DNA of 64,000 nucleotides, taken from Prorocentrum cordatum (taxonomy: Eukaryota; Sar; Dinophyceae; Prorocentrales; Prorocentraceae). The notes under the pieces are model-generated. The model was given only the letters and a program-made list of their open reading frames with translations. It made no database searches and was not told the DNA's origin. Positions 36,930 to 47,832 of this stretch are shown here, in pieces; within the stretch, counting starts at the first letter, position 1, and every line of letters starts with the position of its first letter. Where the stretch lies: NCBI GenBank assembly GCA_963575745.1, contig CAUYUJ010012191.1, positions 70,001 to 134,000 of the forward strand, given 5' to 3'. The position numbers and the translations under genes are program-made.

Positions 36930-37320
36930 TTCATCTTCATCTGCATCCTCAGCATCATCAGCATCAGCATCAGCATCATCATCATCATCATCATCATCAT
37001 GATCAGCATCATCATCATCAGCATCAGCATCATTATCATCATCCTCATCATCATCAGCATCATCATTATCATCATCCTCATCATCATCAGCATCATCCTC
37101 ATCATCATCAGCATCATCATATCCTCATCCTCCTCCTCATCATCATCATCAGCAGCAGCATCATCATCATCATCATCCGTCACCATCCGTCACCATCCTC
37201 CGTCATCACCCTCCGTCATATATCTGCCCTCCTCCTCCTCTCTCCTTGCTTTCCTGCTCTTCCTTCTCCTCATCCTTCTATCTCTCATCCTCCTCCCTCC
37301 TCTTCTTCTCTTCCTGCTCT
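36620..37320. repeat. (TCC)n then (ATC)n/(AGC)n microsatellite
   Basis: CTCCTCCTC changes to CATCATCAT with CAG interruptions and back to CCTCCT. All long frames are homopolymeric. Confidence 0.9.
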
Positions 37321-38260
37321 CCTGGGGTCAGCGTGCCTGATTGCATCGAAGTCCTCGACGATCGCGCGGCGGCGGGGGCGGCGGCGATCCACGGGAGGGG
37401 ACTTCCAGGTCGTCCACCATCACATAGTGATATGACCAGGCTAAGATCTCAGGGCTGCGGGTAGCATTCTCCAGTTCTGCTTGGTCTTCCCTTAAGAGGA
37501 GAGCAAAGCAGAATCACTGGAAGCGCGGCACGAACAACTCCCTTTACGGTGGTAAGTAGAGGTGGCCGCGGCCAATTCCACTTAAATTAGGTGGCCGCGC
37601 GGGGGGCTTTCCAGGCCAATCCGTTCTACGATCAGCATGGGTTCAGAAAGGCTCGCGTCTGGCCTTCGAAGTCGGATGACGGCATGGATGGCCCGCACAC
37701 CTGAGCTGGACCAGACCGAAGGAACCAGAAGTGCCGCGCAACCCAGGTATACACCTGGTAAAACAGGGCTGGTGAGGGGTGCGCCCAGCCACCGGCCAAG
37801 TGCGAAGACTGTCCAATCGGAGCCCGGAGTAAGGCTCTGGACACACACTGGAGTCGAAAACATTCATTTGTTACCAAGCATCCTGTGGCGTTGGGTTCTC
37901 GCTTGGTCCAGACAGCGCCCCGCAACTCCCTCACTCCTTGCTTCTTCCTCCCCCTCCTCTGTCCTTCCCCTTCCGTCCCCGCCTCTGCCATCCGCATATC
38001 TTCGTCGTCATCATCATCATCACCTCACCACCCATCTCGGCACACCCCTCACACGTTCCGTGGCCCCACAGGGAGCCCCACCGAATGCCCCAGCGGCTGC
38101 GTCCACACGCGTCCCGCGCCAATGTCGGCACACCCCTCACACGTTTCGTGGCCCTTTATAGTTTGACGCGGATCGCGCCCCCCCCCCAGCACGCGCGCAA
38201 GGACATCCGAATGATTTCGATTCGTTGAAGGGGCCCGCGTGACCGAATGGAATGAGCACG
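37321..38260. other. no gene recognised; one duplicated 29-bp motif
   Basis: CGGCACACCCCTCACACGTT occurs at about 38038 and 38124, both followed by CGTGGCCC. Otherwise there is no repeat or domain. Confidence 0.4.
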
Positions 38261-38267
38261 TTGGAAA

Positions 38268-38571
38268 CCGATGGATTTCTTACGAATTCGCAGGAGCGCG
38301 AGCGCACGCTGCTTCAAATAGAAAACACGGACATTGCAAAACCATGTTTATATATATATATATATTCGGGGCACCCGGTTTTGAAATTTTGAGTTCTGCG
38401 AAACGCAAGATTTTGAAATATTTAGGCATGCGCGCGCGACGACGACGCGCGCGCGCACGGTGTCCCGTTTTTTGCGGGTGAGTTTTGCGACAGCACTCGC
38501 GCAAAGGGCGATCGAGCGATTCCGACGCGCGCGCGAGAGGCCCGTGTGGTAGCGATTCATAAACATATTGG

Positions 38572-38634
<63 letters not shown>

Positions 38635-38835
38635 GATGGTCTTTTCAGAATTCGCAAGAACCCGAGCGCAAGTTTGTTTTGAAAGTTCTTGTTGCGAAAC
38701 CATGTGGCTTTATATGTTTTCGGGACACCCGGTTTTGAAACCTGTGCGGGTCCCGCGTTTCCAAGGAATTTCGGCATGCCGCGCGACGACGCGCGAGTGC
38801 GCATGTCGTCCCATGTGGTGCAACGGACGCTCGGA
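38268..38835. repeat. diverged head-to-tail dimer separated by A62
   Basis: Unit 1 (about 38268-38571) and unit 2 (about 38634-38835) share GAATTCGCA(G/A)GA, GCGAGCGCA, GAAACCATGT/CAAAACCATGT, TTTATAT...TCGGG(G/A)CACCCGGTTTTGAAA, GGCATGC and GCGCGACGACGCGCG. Sixty-two consecutive A (38572-38633) lie between them. An A tail this long suggests an RNA-derived retroposon joined to another copy. Confidence 0.65.
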
Positions 38836-39374
38836 AAATTATGATGTTTGATAAACGAGCGCGCGCGCATAAGATCTGCTGCAGAGGATGAAGGGGGGGA
38901 TGCCAGCGTGCCTGGGATGGTATCAGTTCATATTTCGGATGGGCGATAGGGCAGAGTCATATGCAAATTGCAATACGAAAAGGGGGAGTTTAATTCCGGA
39001 GGGGGAAAGATCCGAACATTGTTTTCATAAAAAGGAGAACATTTGTGGTGTAGTCCAGGTGGCGCAATCTATGCAGTGCAACCACCGTGGGGCAATCTGC
39101 GTGGAGCAATTCACCCTGCCGAACTTGAAGTTGTCAACTCCACTGTTCGCGCGATCATCCCACCCGCCCACCCGCAACTTCGTTTTCAAAACGTATGCGG
39201 CGGCGATTGCGATGACTGCTTGGCGATGGCTGGTGCATCGGTGTGACCGCGCCAGCGCGCGCAGGCTCGCGCGCAGAGCGGCCAGCTAATCTGGCGCCAC
39301 CGATGAGGCCACGGTGGCGCTGACCGCTGGGCACTTCCCAGCACGTCTCGCAGGCCGCGCTGACGCGCTGGCGA
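38836..39374. other. no gene recognised
   Basis: Unique-looking sequence. GTGGCGCAATCTATGCAGTGCAACC and related GCAAT/GCAAC motifs near 39060-39120 are too few to call an array. Confidence 0.35.
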
Positions 39375-39595
39375 TTAAATGAGAGTCGGTGGCTCGGGCG
39401 GGCGCGGTATCACGGCGACGTCGTCGACAGCGGCAGACACGATGATGATATTAGCAAGGCTGGCGACGACGATAGCAATGACGACGGCAAGGCCAATGAC
39501 GACGCCGATGCTGTTCACGCCGATGAGCGCTCCAAGGACGGCGCCGGAGACGCCGCCAGTGGGGGTCCAGCGGCGACCCAGGAAATCCGCCAGGA
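39375..39595 (-). CDS. possible terminal exon of a membrane protein
   Basis: Read on the minus strand it gives ADFLGRRWTPTGGVSGAV, LGALIGVNSIGVVIGLAV, VIAIVVASLANIIIVSAAV, DDVAVIPRPPEPPTLI and TAA (39375-39377). Most codons end in C or G, as in the window's real genes, and the hydrophobic run is long enough for one or two transmembrane helices. A TGA precedes ADFL and no clear acceptor AG is seen, so the 5' boundary is open. The + frame over the same bases is Thr/Met/Arg-rich and less gene-like. Confidence 0.35.
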
Positions 39596-39714
39596 ATCAC
39601 AAAGGTTCCCGCTTGAAACGCTTGCGCCCTTCCTCCACGCATGCTGTTCAAGAGAGGCCTGGGCCTCAGTCCCTCGACCTCGCCTCGAGGGCCACGGCGG
39701 GAGCGCAGGGGCCT

Positions 39715-39805
39715 GATAAGCCTGCCTAGGAACCGATCGCCGATCCATCGGCGATGCTTCGCCGACTCCGAGTCCATGTTTCCCCCCCCCCGCTATCGCT
39801 CCCCG
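39715..39805. repeat. family 4 fragment (GATCGCCGATCCATCGGCGATGC)
   Basis: It contains a short palindrome CCGATCCATCGGCGATGC and TCCATGTTTCCCCCC, related to the right half of 49785-49960. Confidence 0.5.
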
Positions 39806-39839
39806 AGGGCTCCCAGTCTTGAACAACACTTGTGGATGG

Positions 39840-39965
39840 TCGAAGACCGAGGATCGAGGATTAAGAACCCCAGAGTCGAGCTTCAAGGATCGAGATTCGA
39901 AGATCGAGGATCGAGGCTCGAGGATCGACGCTCAAGGATCGAGGCTCGAGGCTCGAGGCCGAGGC
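39840..39965. repeat. GATCGAGGCTCGAG array
   Basis: Variants of AGGATCGAGGCTCGAGGATCG repeat about ten times. Confidence 0.8.
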
Positions 39966-40387
39966 CTCCAGTGGAGGCATGGGCCTCAATCCTCGACGCC
40001 CCCATCGAGGGTCCCGGCGGGGGCGCGGTGGCAGGCCGCCAGCCCCGCGAGCGGCAGCAGCAGCAGCAGCAGCAGCAGCAGCGGGGGCCGCGCAGCCGAT
40101 CGCTGCTGCGGCGTCGGCGGCGGGGCCGACAAGGCGGCCGCTGCGGGGAGCCATGACCGGGCGGGGGCAGGAGGGGAGGAGGGAAGGAGGGAATCCACAG
40201 CGGGTTCGCGCCGTGTCGACCGGCGCCAAGCCCGACGCCGGCGTTGAGCGTTGAACGCCGCCGGCGACCCAGAATCGGTTGATGATGAACGATCTGACGT
40301 TTCGGAAACGGCCGATCGTTCGAGATGGAACGATCCCCGCGGTGTCAAGAACCAACGCGGGGTCGACACGACACGAACCCACGACAG
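39966..40387. repeat. GC-rich stretch with (AGC)n
   Basis: (CAG)n lies at about 40050-40082. The rest is GC-rich without a favoured frame. GACCGATCGTTCG and GAACGATC motifs near 40285-40335 are imperfect inverted repeats. Confidence 0.5.
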
Positions 40388-40586
40388 TTCCCTGAATGGG
40401 TCGGAACAGATGGGGTCGGAGGATCACACCGCATCGCCCATGCATCGGCGATGAGGCTCGATGTGGAGCCCCATTTTCTCCACGCCGACGTCGCCCACAT
40501 CGCCGATGCATCGATGATGCATCCCCGATGCACGGGCGATGCGGCGCAATGCTCCGACCCCACATCCGACCCCATCTGGGAGGCGA
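40388..40586. mobile_element. foldback element, family 3, copy 2
   Basis: Left arm AGATGGGGTCGGAGGATCAC, CGCATCGCCC; right arm GGGCGATGCGGCGC, GCTCCGACCCCACATCCGAC, CCCATCTGGGAGGCG. The loop has CCCCATTTTCTCCACGCCGACG as in copy 1. Confidence 0.8.
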
Positions 40587-40973
40587 AGGAAGGGGGAGAA
40601 GGAGGAGGAGGAGGAGGAGGAGGAGGAGGAGGAGGAGGAGGGAGTGGGGGCCAGAGTTAGCCCAAGGTGCATCAACGATGCTGCAATACACCCTCACTTC
40701 CCCAGTCCCCTGCTCACAGGTCCCAGCACGAATTCCTTCCCACTGCAGAAGCGCCCCCTGAAAGACCGGCACACTGTGGGACTGCCATGCAGGCGAGGGC
40801 CCCGCCTGGATCTAGAGCCAATTGCCTTGCCACATGTTGGAAGCCGCCCGCCCTCCACCATTTGAAACTGCTGCTGCGCTTTCGGACGTATCTTCGCGGC
40901 GCCAAGGCGAGAGCCCCATTCTGAAAGGAAGCCGCCCGCCATATTTCAAGCGGTCACAAACGTAGAAGTCTTG
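40587..40973. repeat. (GGA)n and unassigned flank
   Basis: (GGAGGA)n lies at about 40598-40645. The remainder up to MITE copy C is unassigned. Confidence 0.6.
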
Positions 40974-41097
40974 GCATCGCTCGGACGTGTGCAGCTTCTC
41001 TCGGCGAGGACCTTCGAGGAGCATCCTCGACCATCTGGCCAACAGAGCACGCACGAGACCGAAAGATGCACAGGGAATGGGCGTCCGAGCGACGGCG
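40971..41097. mobile_element. MITE family 1, copy C, with AGAAGTC duplication
   Basis: TTGGCATCGCTCGGACGTGT ... GGGCGTCCGAGCGACGGCG. AGAAGTC stands directly on both sides (40964-40970 and 41098-41104), the clearest target duplication of the family (7 bp). Confidence 0.85.
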
Positions 41098-41104
41098 AGA
41101 AGTC

Positions 41105-41365
41105 GAGCAGGCGCTGCGCCAGGACGAGGGCTCCACTTGGAGCACGGGCCGCCCCCCGTCCCTGCGATTGCTGCAGCATGTCGAGGCCGGTGTGTCTGCG
41201 GCGCTGGGGCAGGGGCTCCGTGGGTGAGAGCGGTTCGCCCTCCGACCGTGAGGCTGCTGCAGCGTTGTTGGCTCCAGTGTGCGCGGCGCTGGGGCGAGAG
41301 CTCCTCTTGAAGGAACGAGCCGCCCGCTGCAAAGTTCCAGACTCGGGTTCAGGTATAGCAGTAGG
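41105..41365. other. no gene recognised
   Basis: Two loosely similar halves (TGTCTGCGGCGCTGGGGC, TGTGCGCGGCGCTGGGGC) suggest an old short duplication. Confidence 0.35.
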
Positions 41366-41465
41366 GCATCAGACGCAGACACACATGATCGTTGATTCCC
41401 ACGGGAGTACTGGAACATGGGAGATGGAGGGGAAAACGAACATCCATTTCACATGCAAAAATTGA
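41366..41465. mobile_element. family 5, copy 5 (diverged)
   Basis: CAGACACACATGATCGTTGATTCCCAC ... TGGAGGGGAAAACGAACATCC ... follows the family 5 order. The right end is replaced. Confidence 0.5.
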
Positions 41466-42040
41466 TTGACGCTTCGCGTGTCCCCACCAGCTCTGCTCGC
41501 CGTCCTGCTTTTGCTGGGCGTTGGGCTTCTCCTCTCGCACGTGCATCCCGGCGTTGGCTTTTGGCCCGCTGGCAATTATCTCGCTTGGCCCCCCATGCTT
41601 GCTCTCTCTGGCACATGTGCACTCCGGCGTCGGCTTTTGGCCCGCTGGCAATTATCTTGCGTGCTGCCCCATGCTCGATACGACCCGCTCTCTGGAATCG
41701 TCCTTGGAGCCGCAGATCAAAAAAGTATCCCCACCAGCAGGTTGTCAATTAGTAGGCCCGCGCCCCGGACTTACGTCTCGCCGCTTGCGCTCTCGCCCGC
41801 GGCCGCGACCAAAAAAAGTACCCCCACCAGCCTTGCATGCGTGCACCCTGGCAGTGCAGCTCCCCAGCCGTTGCTGTCAGCAGGCCCGGCCGCTGAGGTG
41901 CTACGTGAGGCTCCGGCCCACCGCTTTAGGTTAATTGGTCTTTGCGCGCCCCGCTCTGACTGGACCCGCCGCTGGCGCGCTCGCCTGCGGCCGCTGACTA
42001 AAAAGTATCCCCACCATCCCATCCAGAAACGATCAGCAGG
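41466..42040. repeat. tandem units with TATCCCCACCA and GGCTTTTGGCCCGCTGG
   Basis: A 73-bp unit (CACGTGCATCCCGGCGTTGG, TTTTGGCCCGCTGGCAATTA) occurs twice at 41538-41685. AAAAAAGTATCCCCACCA ends four longer units (41470, 41716, 41811, 41999), each after a GCGGCCGC-type GC block. Confidence 0.7.
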
Positions 42041-42239
42041 GGAGTTGGTGAATCAGGGGCGGCAGGACGCATGCAGTCGCGCAGCCGTTTTCGAGAAAAT
42101 AGGCATCACAAATAGCTTCCCGCATTGGAGTTTAAGATGGAAATCGGAGCAAGCTACGATGGTGCTTCGATGAGTGGTGAAGGGTGTTTCGATGACTCGT
42201 AATGGCTGTTGCATTGAGTTGTATCTTAAACTCGCGTGC
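42041..42239. other. no feature seen
   Basis: Short unassigned spacer before the next minisatellite. Confidence 0.3.
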
Positions 42240-42880
42240 GTTCCGAAACTTGGAGGCATCTTGGGTCCCTCTTGGGATTCTCTTGGGCCCTTCTTGGGGC
42301 CTCCTGGGGCTCTTTCTTGGGGCTCTCTCGAGGTCCTCTTAGGGCCTCCTTGGGGTTTTTTGGGTCTCTTTTGGGGCGTCTTGGGGCCCTCTTGGGGCTC
42401 TTTTGGGGGGTCTGGGGGCCTTCTTGGGGCTCTTTTGGGATGCCTGAGGGGCCTTTTGGGGCCGTCTTGGACCCCTTCGCTAAAAAAGAGGGGGGTCCTT
42501 AAGTCCTGCCCCCCCCCTCGGAGGCTCAAAAATGCCGTCTTGGGGCCCTCTTGGGCCGCTCTTGGAGCGCTCTTGGGCGCTCTTGGGGCCGCCTTGGGGC
42601 CCTCTTGGACCCCCCTTGGGGCTATCTTGGGCAGTCTTGGGGCCATCTTGAGGCCTCGAGAGCCCATCGGAGGCGAAAAATCGGGAAGGCAAAAAACATT
42701 GATGTCCTTTAGGTTGTTCAAGGATTTTGGCCCATTGGGGGGGGTTTTCGGGGGCCTCGGAGGGCACTTGACACCGTATTGGGGCTGTCTTGAGGCCTTC
42801 TGGACGTGCGTCGGAGGCTATCTTGACCCATCTACTGCTACCTTGGGCCATCTTGGAGGCCATCTTGGACGCTGCTATGG
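42240..42880. repeat. CTTGGGGCC minisatellite array
   Basis: Same family and orientation as 22425-23015, again with internal spacers (about 42475-42530 and 42660-42720) containing GCGAAAAATCGGGAAGGC. Confidence 0.85.
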
Positions 42881-43420
42881 GTCGCCCCCCCCCCGTCCAC
42901 ACGCATGGAGCGGGGGGGGAGGTAAACCTCCCAAGCAGAGAAGCAAGGCGGTTGGAAAAGGAAACGCCCTAGACCACCTGCGCCCAGAGGGCTGGTGGGA
43001 TTGTGGGAATCCAGGGGTGCGTGCCTATGCAAGTGTGTGTGTTTGTGTTTACTTGTGCTTGTGTGTCGTGGTTGTGGTTGTGTTTGTGTCTGTCGTTGTG
43101 TTTGTGGTTATGTTTCGTGGTTGTGCTTGCGTGTGTTATTGATTATGTGCTTGAGTGTGTGCTTGTTTGTGAGATTATGTTAATGTTTGTGTGTGTTTGT
43201 GTAGCGTGTTTGTGTGTAGTGTGCTGTGTGTTGTGTGGTGTGTGTTGTGTTGTGTGTGTTGTGTGTTTGCGTGTTGATTTGTTTGTGTTGTGTGGGTTAG
43301 GGGTGTGGGTTGCGTCGTGTGGGTTGTGTGTTGTGTATAGTGCGTTGTATGGTGTGTGTGTGTGTTGTGAAGTGTTTGTGTGTGTTGTGTCCCTGGGCCC
43401 TGCAATACACGTGAGGAAGT
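42881..43420. repeat. degenerate (GT)n/(TTGTG)n tract
   Basis: TGTGTTTGTGT variants run from about 43030 to 43395. Cys/Val-rich frames are repeat products. Confidence 0.9.
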
Positions 43421-43489
43421 GTGCGGCGGAACGCTTGGCCTGACTTGCCGGCACGCCTGGTGGTACGAAAGGGGGGAGTTGTCTACAGG

Positions 43490-43975
43490 ATAAGGTGATG
43501 GGGGAAGGGGGCGTAAGGAGAAGGAAGGGAAGGAGGAGAGGGAGAGGGAGGAGGGGGAGGGGGATGAGGAAAGGGAGAGGAAGAGGGAGGAGCAGAAGAA
43601 GGGGGAGAGGGAGAGGGAGAGGGAGAGGGGAACAGACAAGCCAGGTGCACTCGCGCCAAATGTGACATCAGATCCCTTCCTTCCATTCCTTTCCATTGTG
43701 CTGATTTGTCCTGTCCGCGGACGCGTGTCATAGCCGACCTGGAGCTCCCAAAAAGGCCCATCGTACTATGCGCAATCGGGAAAGGGGAGTTGCGTGCATG
43801 GGAGAAGGAAGAGGAGGAGGAGGAGGAGGAGGTGGCGATGAGCAGGAGGATGAGCAGGAGAAGAAGAGGAGGGTGAGGAGGGATGAGGGCGAGGACGAAC
43901 GGCAGCAGCAGGAACTGGAGCGGAAGGAGTGGGAGGACCAGGGGAAGGCGGAGGCGGGGAAATAAGGGGGGCGAC
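43490..43975. repeat. purine-rich (GGA/GAGAGG) tracts
   Basis: GGAGAGGGAGAGG at about 43500-43632 and GGAGGAGGAG at about 43802-43965. Confidence 0.8.
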
Positions 43976-44425
43976 AACGATGTCAAAGGACTCGGATCCA
44001 GAAAAGTGGCCCGCGCTGGAGCGAGGGCGCCATTCTGAATGACGGGAGCACAGCGCCGACCCGAAAATGAGGCCCACATTGCAGCGGAAGCGCCATTTCG
44101 AAACACCGAAGACAATCGAATTGCAAAAACAGATGGGGGAAATCAACGTGTGAAGTCATGCATGCTACAAATGCACGGAGAGGGCCGAACATCTTCCGCA
44201 CAGAGTCAGGGCAGAGAGGAGAGTAGCACAGTCGGCCCTGATTTGTAGGTCGACCATGCCCAATCCGGGGTGCCCTTGGGTCCTGTCCATCCCGACCTAT
44301 GCAACCCTCACGCCATGTGGTGTTCTGGGGCCACGTTGCCGTCGAAAGAGTCTTGTGTCCTCTCGGGTGTCCTGTCCAACCAAGTCCGACTGCATTCATG
44401 ATGTGTGATTGCGGTTGGATGGGGG
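43976..44425. other. no gene recognised
   Basis: Unassigned; no domain or repeat unit. Confidence 0.3.
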
Positions 44426-44700
44426 GGAGAACCTAGGCAGAAGGGCAACCACGAGAACGAGGCGCATGCTGCGGCCCAGGGCACCGCGCTCCTGCGCCCG
44501 GGCACCGCGACGCTGCCCACCGGAAGCGTGGGGCCCCCGCGCAGTGGCACGACCAGCGCGCCGGCGGCCACGGCGAAGACCACGTCCTCGCGCACGACGG
44601 GCACCGCGGGCTCGAGAGCGCTGGGCTCGCTTCTGGGGGGGAGCGGCCGCCCCCCGCGCGCGGCCTCTCGGGCCGCCCTGGCCCTGGTCGATCCGATGAG
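44426..44700 (-). CDS. possible exon on minus strand
   Basis: The minus-strand frame reads PAVPVVREDVVFAVAAGAL, VVPLRGGPTLPVGSVAVPG and WAAACASFSWLPFCLG with GC3-rich codons and normal amino-acid mix. The + frames are Thr/Ala/Arg-rich. It may encode a hydrophobic segment. Boundaries and family are unknown, and a run of G+C-rich chance ORF is possible. Confidence 0.25.
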
Positions 44701-45335
44701 CTTTTGATTGTTCGGCGGTGGTCGGGCCGCCCCCAGCCTCGTCTTAATTTCAAGTCGGGCCTGTCCCTCTGCAGGAGGAATATTCAAGAATAGTCAAAAA
44801 ATGCTCCGGGGACGATTTGTTTGACTTTTTTGGATTATTTGGTTGTTTTTGTACTGTGCACGTTTTGCCCAACATTCCCCTGTAGGGGGAGACGCCCGAC
44901 GTAAGTTGAATTCGATTCGGTTTTTCCACCGAGCCATGCGGCGCAGGCCGCGGCAAAGGCCCCTCCTCCCAGCGGCGCAGGGCGCGGGCGCTCGCCGCGC
45001 GCCCGCGCCGCCGCGCCTCTCGCCCGGCGTGCTGCGCGGTGCGCTGCGCCCCGCAGGTGCACTCGCCACGCCGTCCTGGCCCCACCGGGTTCGGGGGCGG
45101 CGGATGGGGGCGGCGACTGTGTGGAGCGTTCCGGAGCGGGCCCCGCTTTCGAGGGTCCATGGGAGTGGCCATCTCTGCCGCGGCGGAGGGGCGGCGGAAG
45201 GCGGCGGACATAAAGCGGCGGCGGCTCCGCCGGCGGAAGGCGGCGGAAGCCGGCGGAAGCAACAGTCGATTCCCCGAGGGATGACAACATTTTTGGTTTC
45301 AGGGTTTCCAGAAACTGCCAGGTAGGGGGGGATTT
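44701..45335. other. GC-rich block ending in GGCGGCTCCGCC hairpin
   Basis: From about 45178 CGGCGGAGGGGCGGCGGAAGG, then GGCGGCTCCGCCGGCGGAAG, forms inverted GGCGGAGCC/GGCTCCGCC pairs shared with 27955-28050. Upstream, no coding frame is favoured. Confidence 0.45.
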
Positions 45336-45495
45336 CATGGTGGGGGCCATTTGCCTCCCAGATTTCATGGCGCCCCTTCTAACGTTAAGATGTCCCTTGC
45401 CCCCCCCCCTCCCTGGGCCGCGCACATGCCTGAGGCCACGGTTTGCGAGCACCCCTCTTGGACGCCCCCATCTTGGACGCCCCCGACGGATGGCA
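45336..45495. repeat. dispersed repeat shared with 15656-15815
   Basis: CATGGTGGGGGCCATTTGCC ... GGGCCGCGCACATGCCTGAGG ... CCCCTCTTGGACGCCCCCATC, then TTGGACGCCCCCGAC. Confidence 0.7.
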
Positions 45496-45540
45496 GGAAA
45501 GGAAACTGCGCAAGCAGAAGATGCCGGAGCTCCGCGTGCT

Positions 45541-45605
45541 ACGGTGGCCCACCACGCGCTGCCGCTTCTGACCCCCCACGCTTCCGCGCGACATGCAAGC
45601 CACGT
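45541..45605. repeat. family 6 fragment (left half)
   Basis: GGTGGCCCACCACGCGCTGC and CCCCACGCTTCCGCGCGACA resemble the left half of 47833-48038. The matching right half lies at about 45833-45893 (GAGCGACACGCTGTCATCC ... GGGACACGCCAAGCAAAAGG). A family 5 copy sits between the halves. Confidence 0.6.
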
Positions 45606-45639
45606 CCCAGTTCCCCAGCTTCGACGTCCCGAGCTTTCT

Positions 45640-45804
45640 CAGGAGGGAAAAAAAACACACAGGCACAATGAATCGTCGACTCCCAGGAAAATATGGGAAA
45701 ATATGGGAATTGGGGGGGGAAGACAAAAACCCAGAAAATGTGAGAAAATATGGGGGATCCTCTTATTCGTGTCTATTTATTTGTGTGTCCCAGGGCCCCT
45801 TCAC
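45640..45804. mobile_element. family 5, copy 3
   Basis: CAGGAGGGAAAAAAAACACA ... AATGAATCGTCGACTCCCAG ... AAGACAAAAACCCAGAAAAT ... GGGGGATCCTCTTATTCGTG ... TTATTTGTGTGTCCCAGGGC. It is complete and uninterrupted, and lies inside a family 6 element. Confidence 0.75.
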
Positions 45805-45894
45805 TTTCCCCAGCCTCCCGCCACGCGGAGCGGAGCGACACGCTGTCATCCGCAGGGGCCGCCGCTGGGACACGCCAAGCAAAAGGTCTTGACA

Positions 45895-46220
45895 GACCCA
45901 GGGCGCCTGCGTGGACTCGGGCGGAGACGTTGCCCGCAGCGCGCGGCATGGACACGCACGCTTTGTTGAGAGGAGGTGCGCGCTGCTGCGCGTATCTAGG
46001 CTCGACGGCGAGCGAGGGGGGAAAGGAGAAGGAGGAGGCCTTCTCAGAAGCCGGCGGGGCTTCTCAGAAGCCCTCTGGCCTTCTGAGAGGTCTCCTGCGT
46101 CTTCGGGGAAGTCTTTGAAAAGTTATCAGAAGGGCGGGGGACCTCCGAGCCTTCTGAAAAGGCCCGCCCCTTCTCGCTTCCCCCCCTCGCTCGCCACCGA
46201 CATTGATCGCCGACAGGGAC
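45895..46220. other. no gene; CTTCTCAGAAG palindromic motifs
   Basis: About 46038-46160 carries several CTTCTCAGAAGCC and CCTTCTGAAAAGG copies. No CDS is called. Confidence 0.4.
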
Positions 46221-46223
46221 CTG

Positions 46224-46305
46224 ATACGGTCGGGGGCATTGGCTTCGCGCGTCGTGCCGCTGCTTCTGGCCCACCACGCTTCGGCGCGGCACGCCAACCC
46301 CCATC
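46224..46305. repeat. family 6 fragment
   Basis: GCTTCGCGCGTCGTGCCGCT and GGCCCACCACGCTTCGGCGCG match the hairpin core of 47833-47890. Confidence 0.6.
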
Positions 46306-46680
46306 CTGATTTCTCAGGCGCCCGCGCTCCGAGCCTCTCCCACTGCAGCGCGCCGCGCCGAGGAGCGACGTTTGCCCCCCCACGCTCGCCGCCGATAGGG
46401 GGCGACGGGCACCCCCTGCCCGGCGGCCCGCTCCGACCCCGGGTGAGGCGACCCGAGGATCGACGGCGCTGCTGCCGGGGGCCGCCGAGAGCGGCCGCCC
46501 GTCCTCGGGGGGCCTCCGGGACGTGGCCCATACGGCGGTCGGGGCGCGGAGGACTGCCTCGAGCCCGAGCCCCTCCCGAGACGTCCGAGTGCGCCGCGTA
46601 CTCAGCGCTACCCGGGAGCCCAGAGCGGCCGAGCACTTCTCGAGGCAGCGCTGTCTCGGCTCGTGATCCTGCCGAGGTCC
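46306..46680. other. no gene recognised
   Basis: GC-rich, open in several frames with no domain. Confidence 0.3.
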
Positions 46681-46755
46681 GCCGCCGCCTCCTCCTGCCC
46701 CTTCTCCCTGTTGCTGCTCCTCCTCCTCCTCCTCATCATCACCATCATCATCATG

Positions 46756-46832
<77 letters not shown>

Positions 46833-47795
46833 CTTTCTCTTGCTCCTCTTCCTCCTCTTCCTCCTCCTTCTCCTCCTCCGCCCTCCCCCTCACTCCTTAT
46901 GAATAAGTATTCCCTGTCGCCCCCCCCCCCCCCCCCCCCAGACGTGTCGGTAGGGCGGGCCGGGCGCGTAGCCTGAGACTTCCTCACCGTTTATGATCTT
47001 GAAGTTTGCAACTTGCAAAGCATTCACGGATGGAGTGCGGGTGTTCTTCACTATTGTTCTCGTTTTAGTTCCGTGGGCATTTATATTCAAAGCTCGTAAC
47101 ACGTTCGTGAATCGAGAGCGGGCTGTTTTCAAAATGTGGTTGTCGCTTTCTGCGCCGCGAGTAGTTATTTGAAAAGTGAAGCAGTTCAAGGATGGAGGGC
47201 GGCTCTTTTTCAGAATGTAGTTCTCGCCCTAGCGCAGATGTCACTCGTTTCAAAAGTCTGCAACCGTTTCACCGATCGAGGGCGTGTGGTTTTCAAAACG
47301 TGGTTCTCGCCTCATCGTCGCGCACATTCAACGCTTGATGCAGCTTCAGAGAGGGAGGGCGGTTCCTGTTCAAAAAAACGCATCTCGCTTCAACGCCGCG
47401 CACATTCGTTGTGGAAGCTTGCAGCAGTGTCAAGGCTTCGTATGGTTGAATGTGGTAGGAGCTGCGTTCTGGCACGATTGAGGATTGTACGGACGCAGTA
47501 GTCGCTTCGATTCGCGATGTTGATATGCCAGGAGCTGCGATCTAGCGCGGCTTTGACTTGTTAGGACGCAACGGTCAATTTGATCTGCGGCGTCGAATTC
47601 GCAGGAATGGTGTTTTGGCAAGAATGCGGATTCTCAGGCGGTTGTTCTTCCGATGGCCCTTCCCGCAATGATTTCTGATTCTTGTAGGGACCTATGAAGA
47701 GGGAGCTTGGAGGGAGGGTTTATTGCAACAGCGTGTGCGTCTTGGGCTTACACTGGTCCTCCTCCTCATCCTCCTCCCTCCTCGTGGCGTCGGAG
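46681..47795. repeat. second copy of the TCC-flanked long repeat
   Basis: It has (TCC)n/(ATC)n at 46690-46880, a C-run at 46919-46939, the conserved core, and (TCC)n again at 47755-47785. The core repeats the landmarks of the intron at 19433-20243 in the same order. It also holds a roughly 65-130 bp internal tandem (TTTTCAAAA(C/T)GTGGTT(C/G)TCG, CGCACATTC) at about 46985-47470, which is shorter in the other copy. Confidence 0.75.
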
Positions 47796-47832
47796 GTCTT
47801 CAGTGGCAACGCTAGGGGGGATACGAACATGA

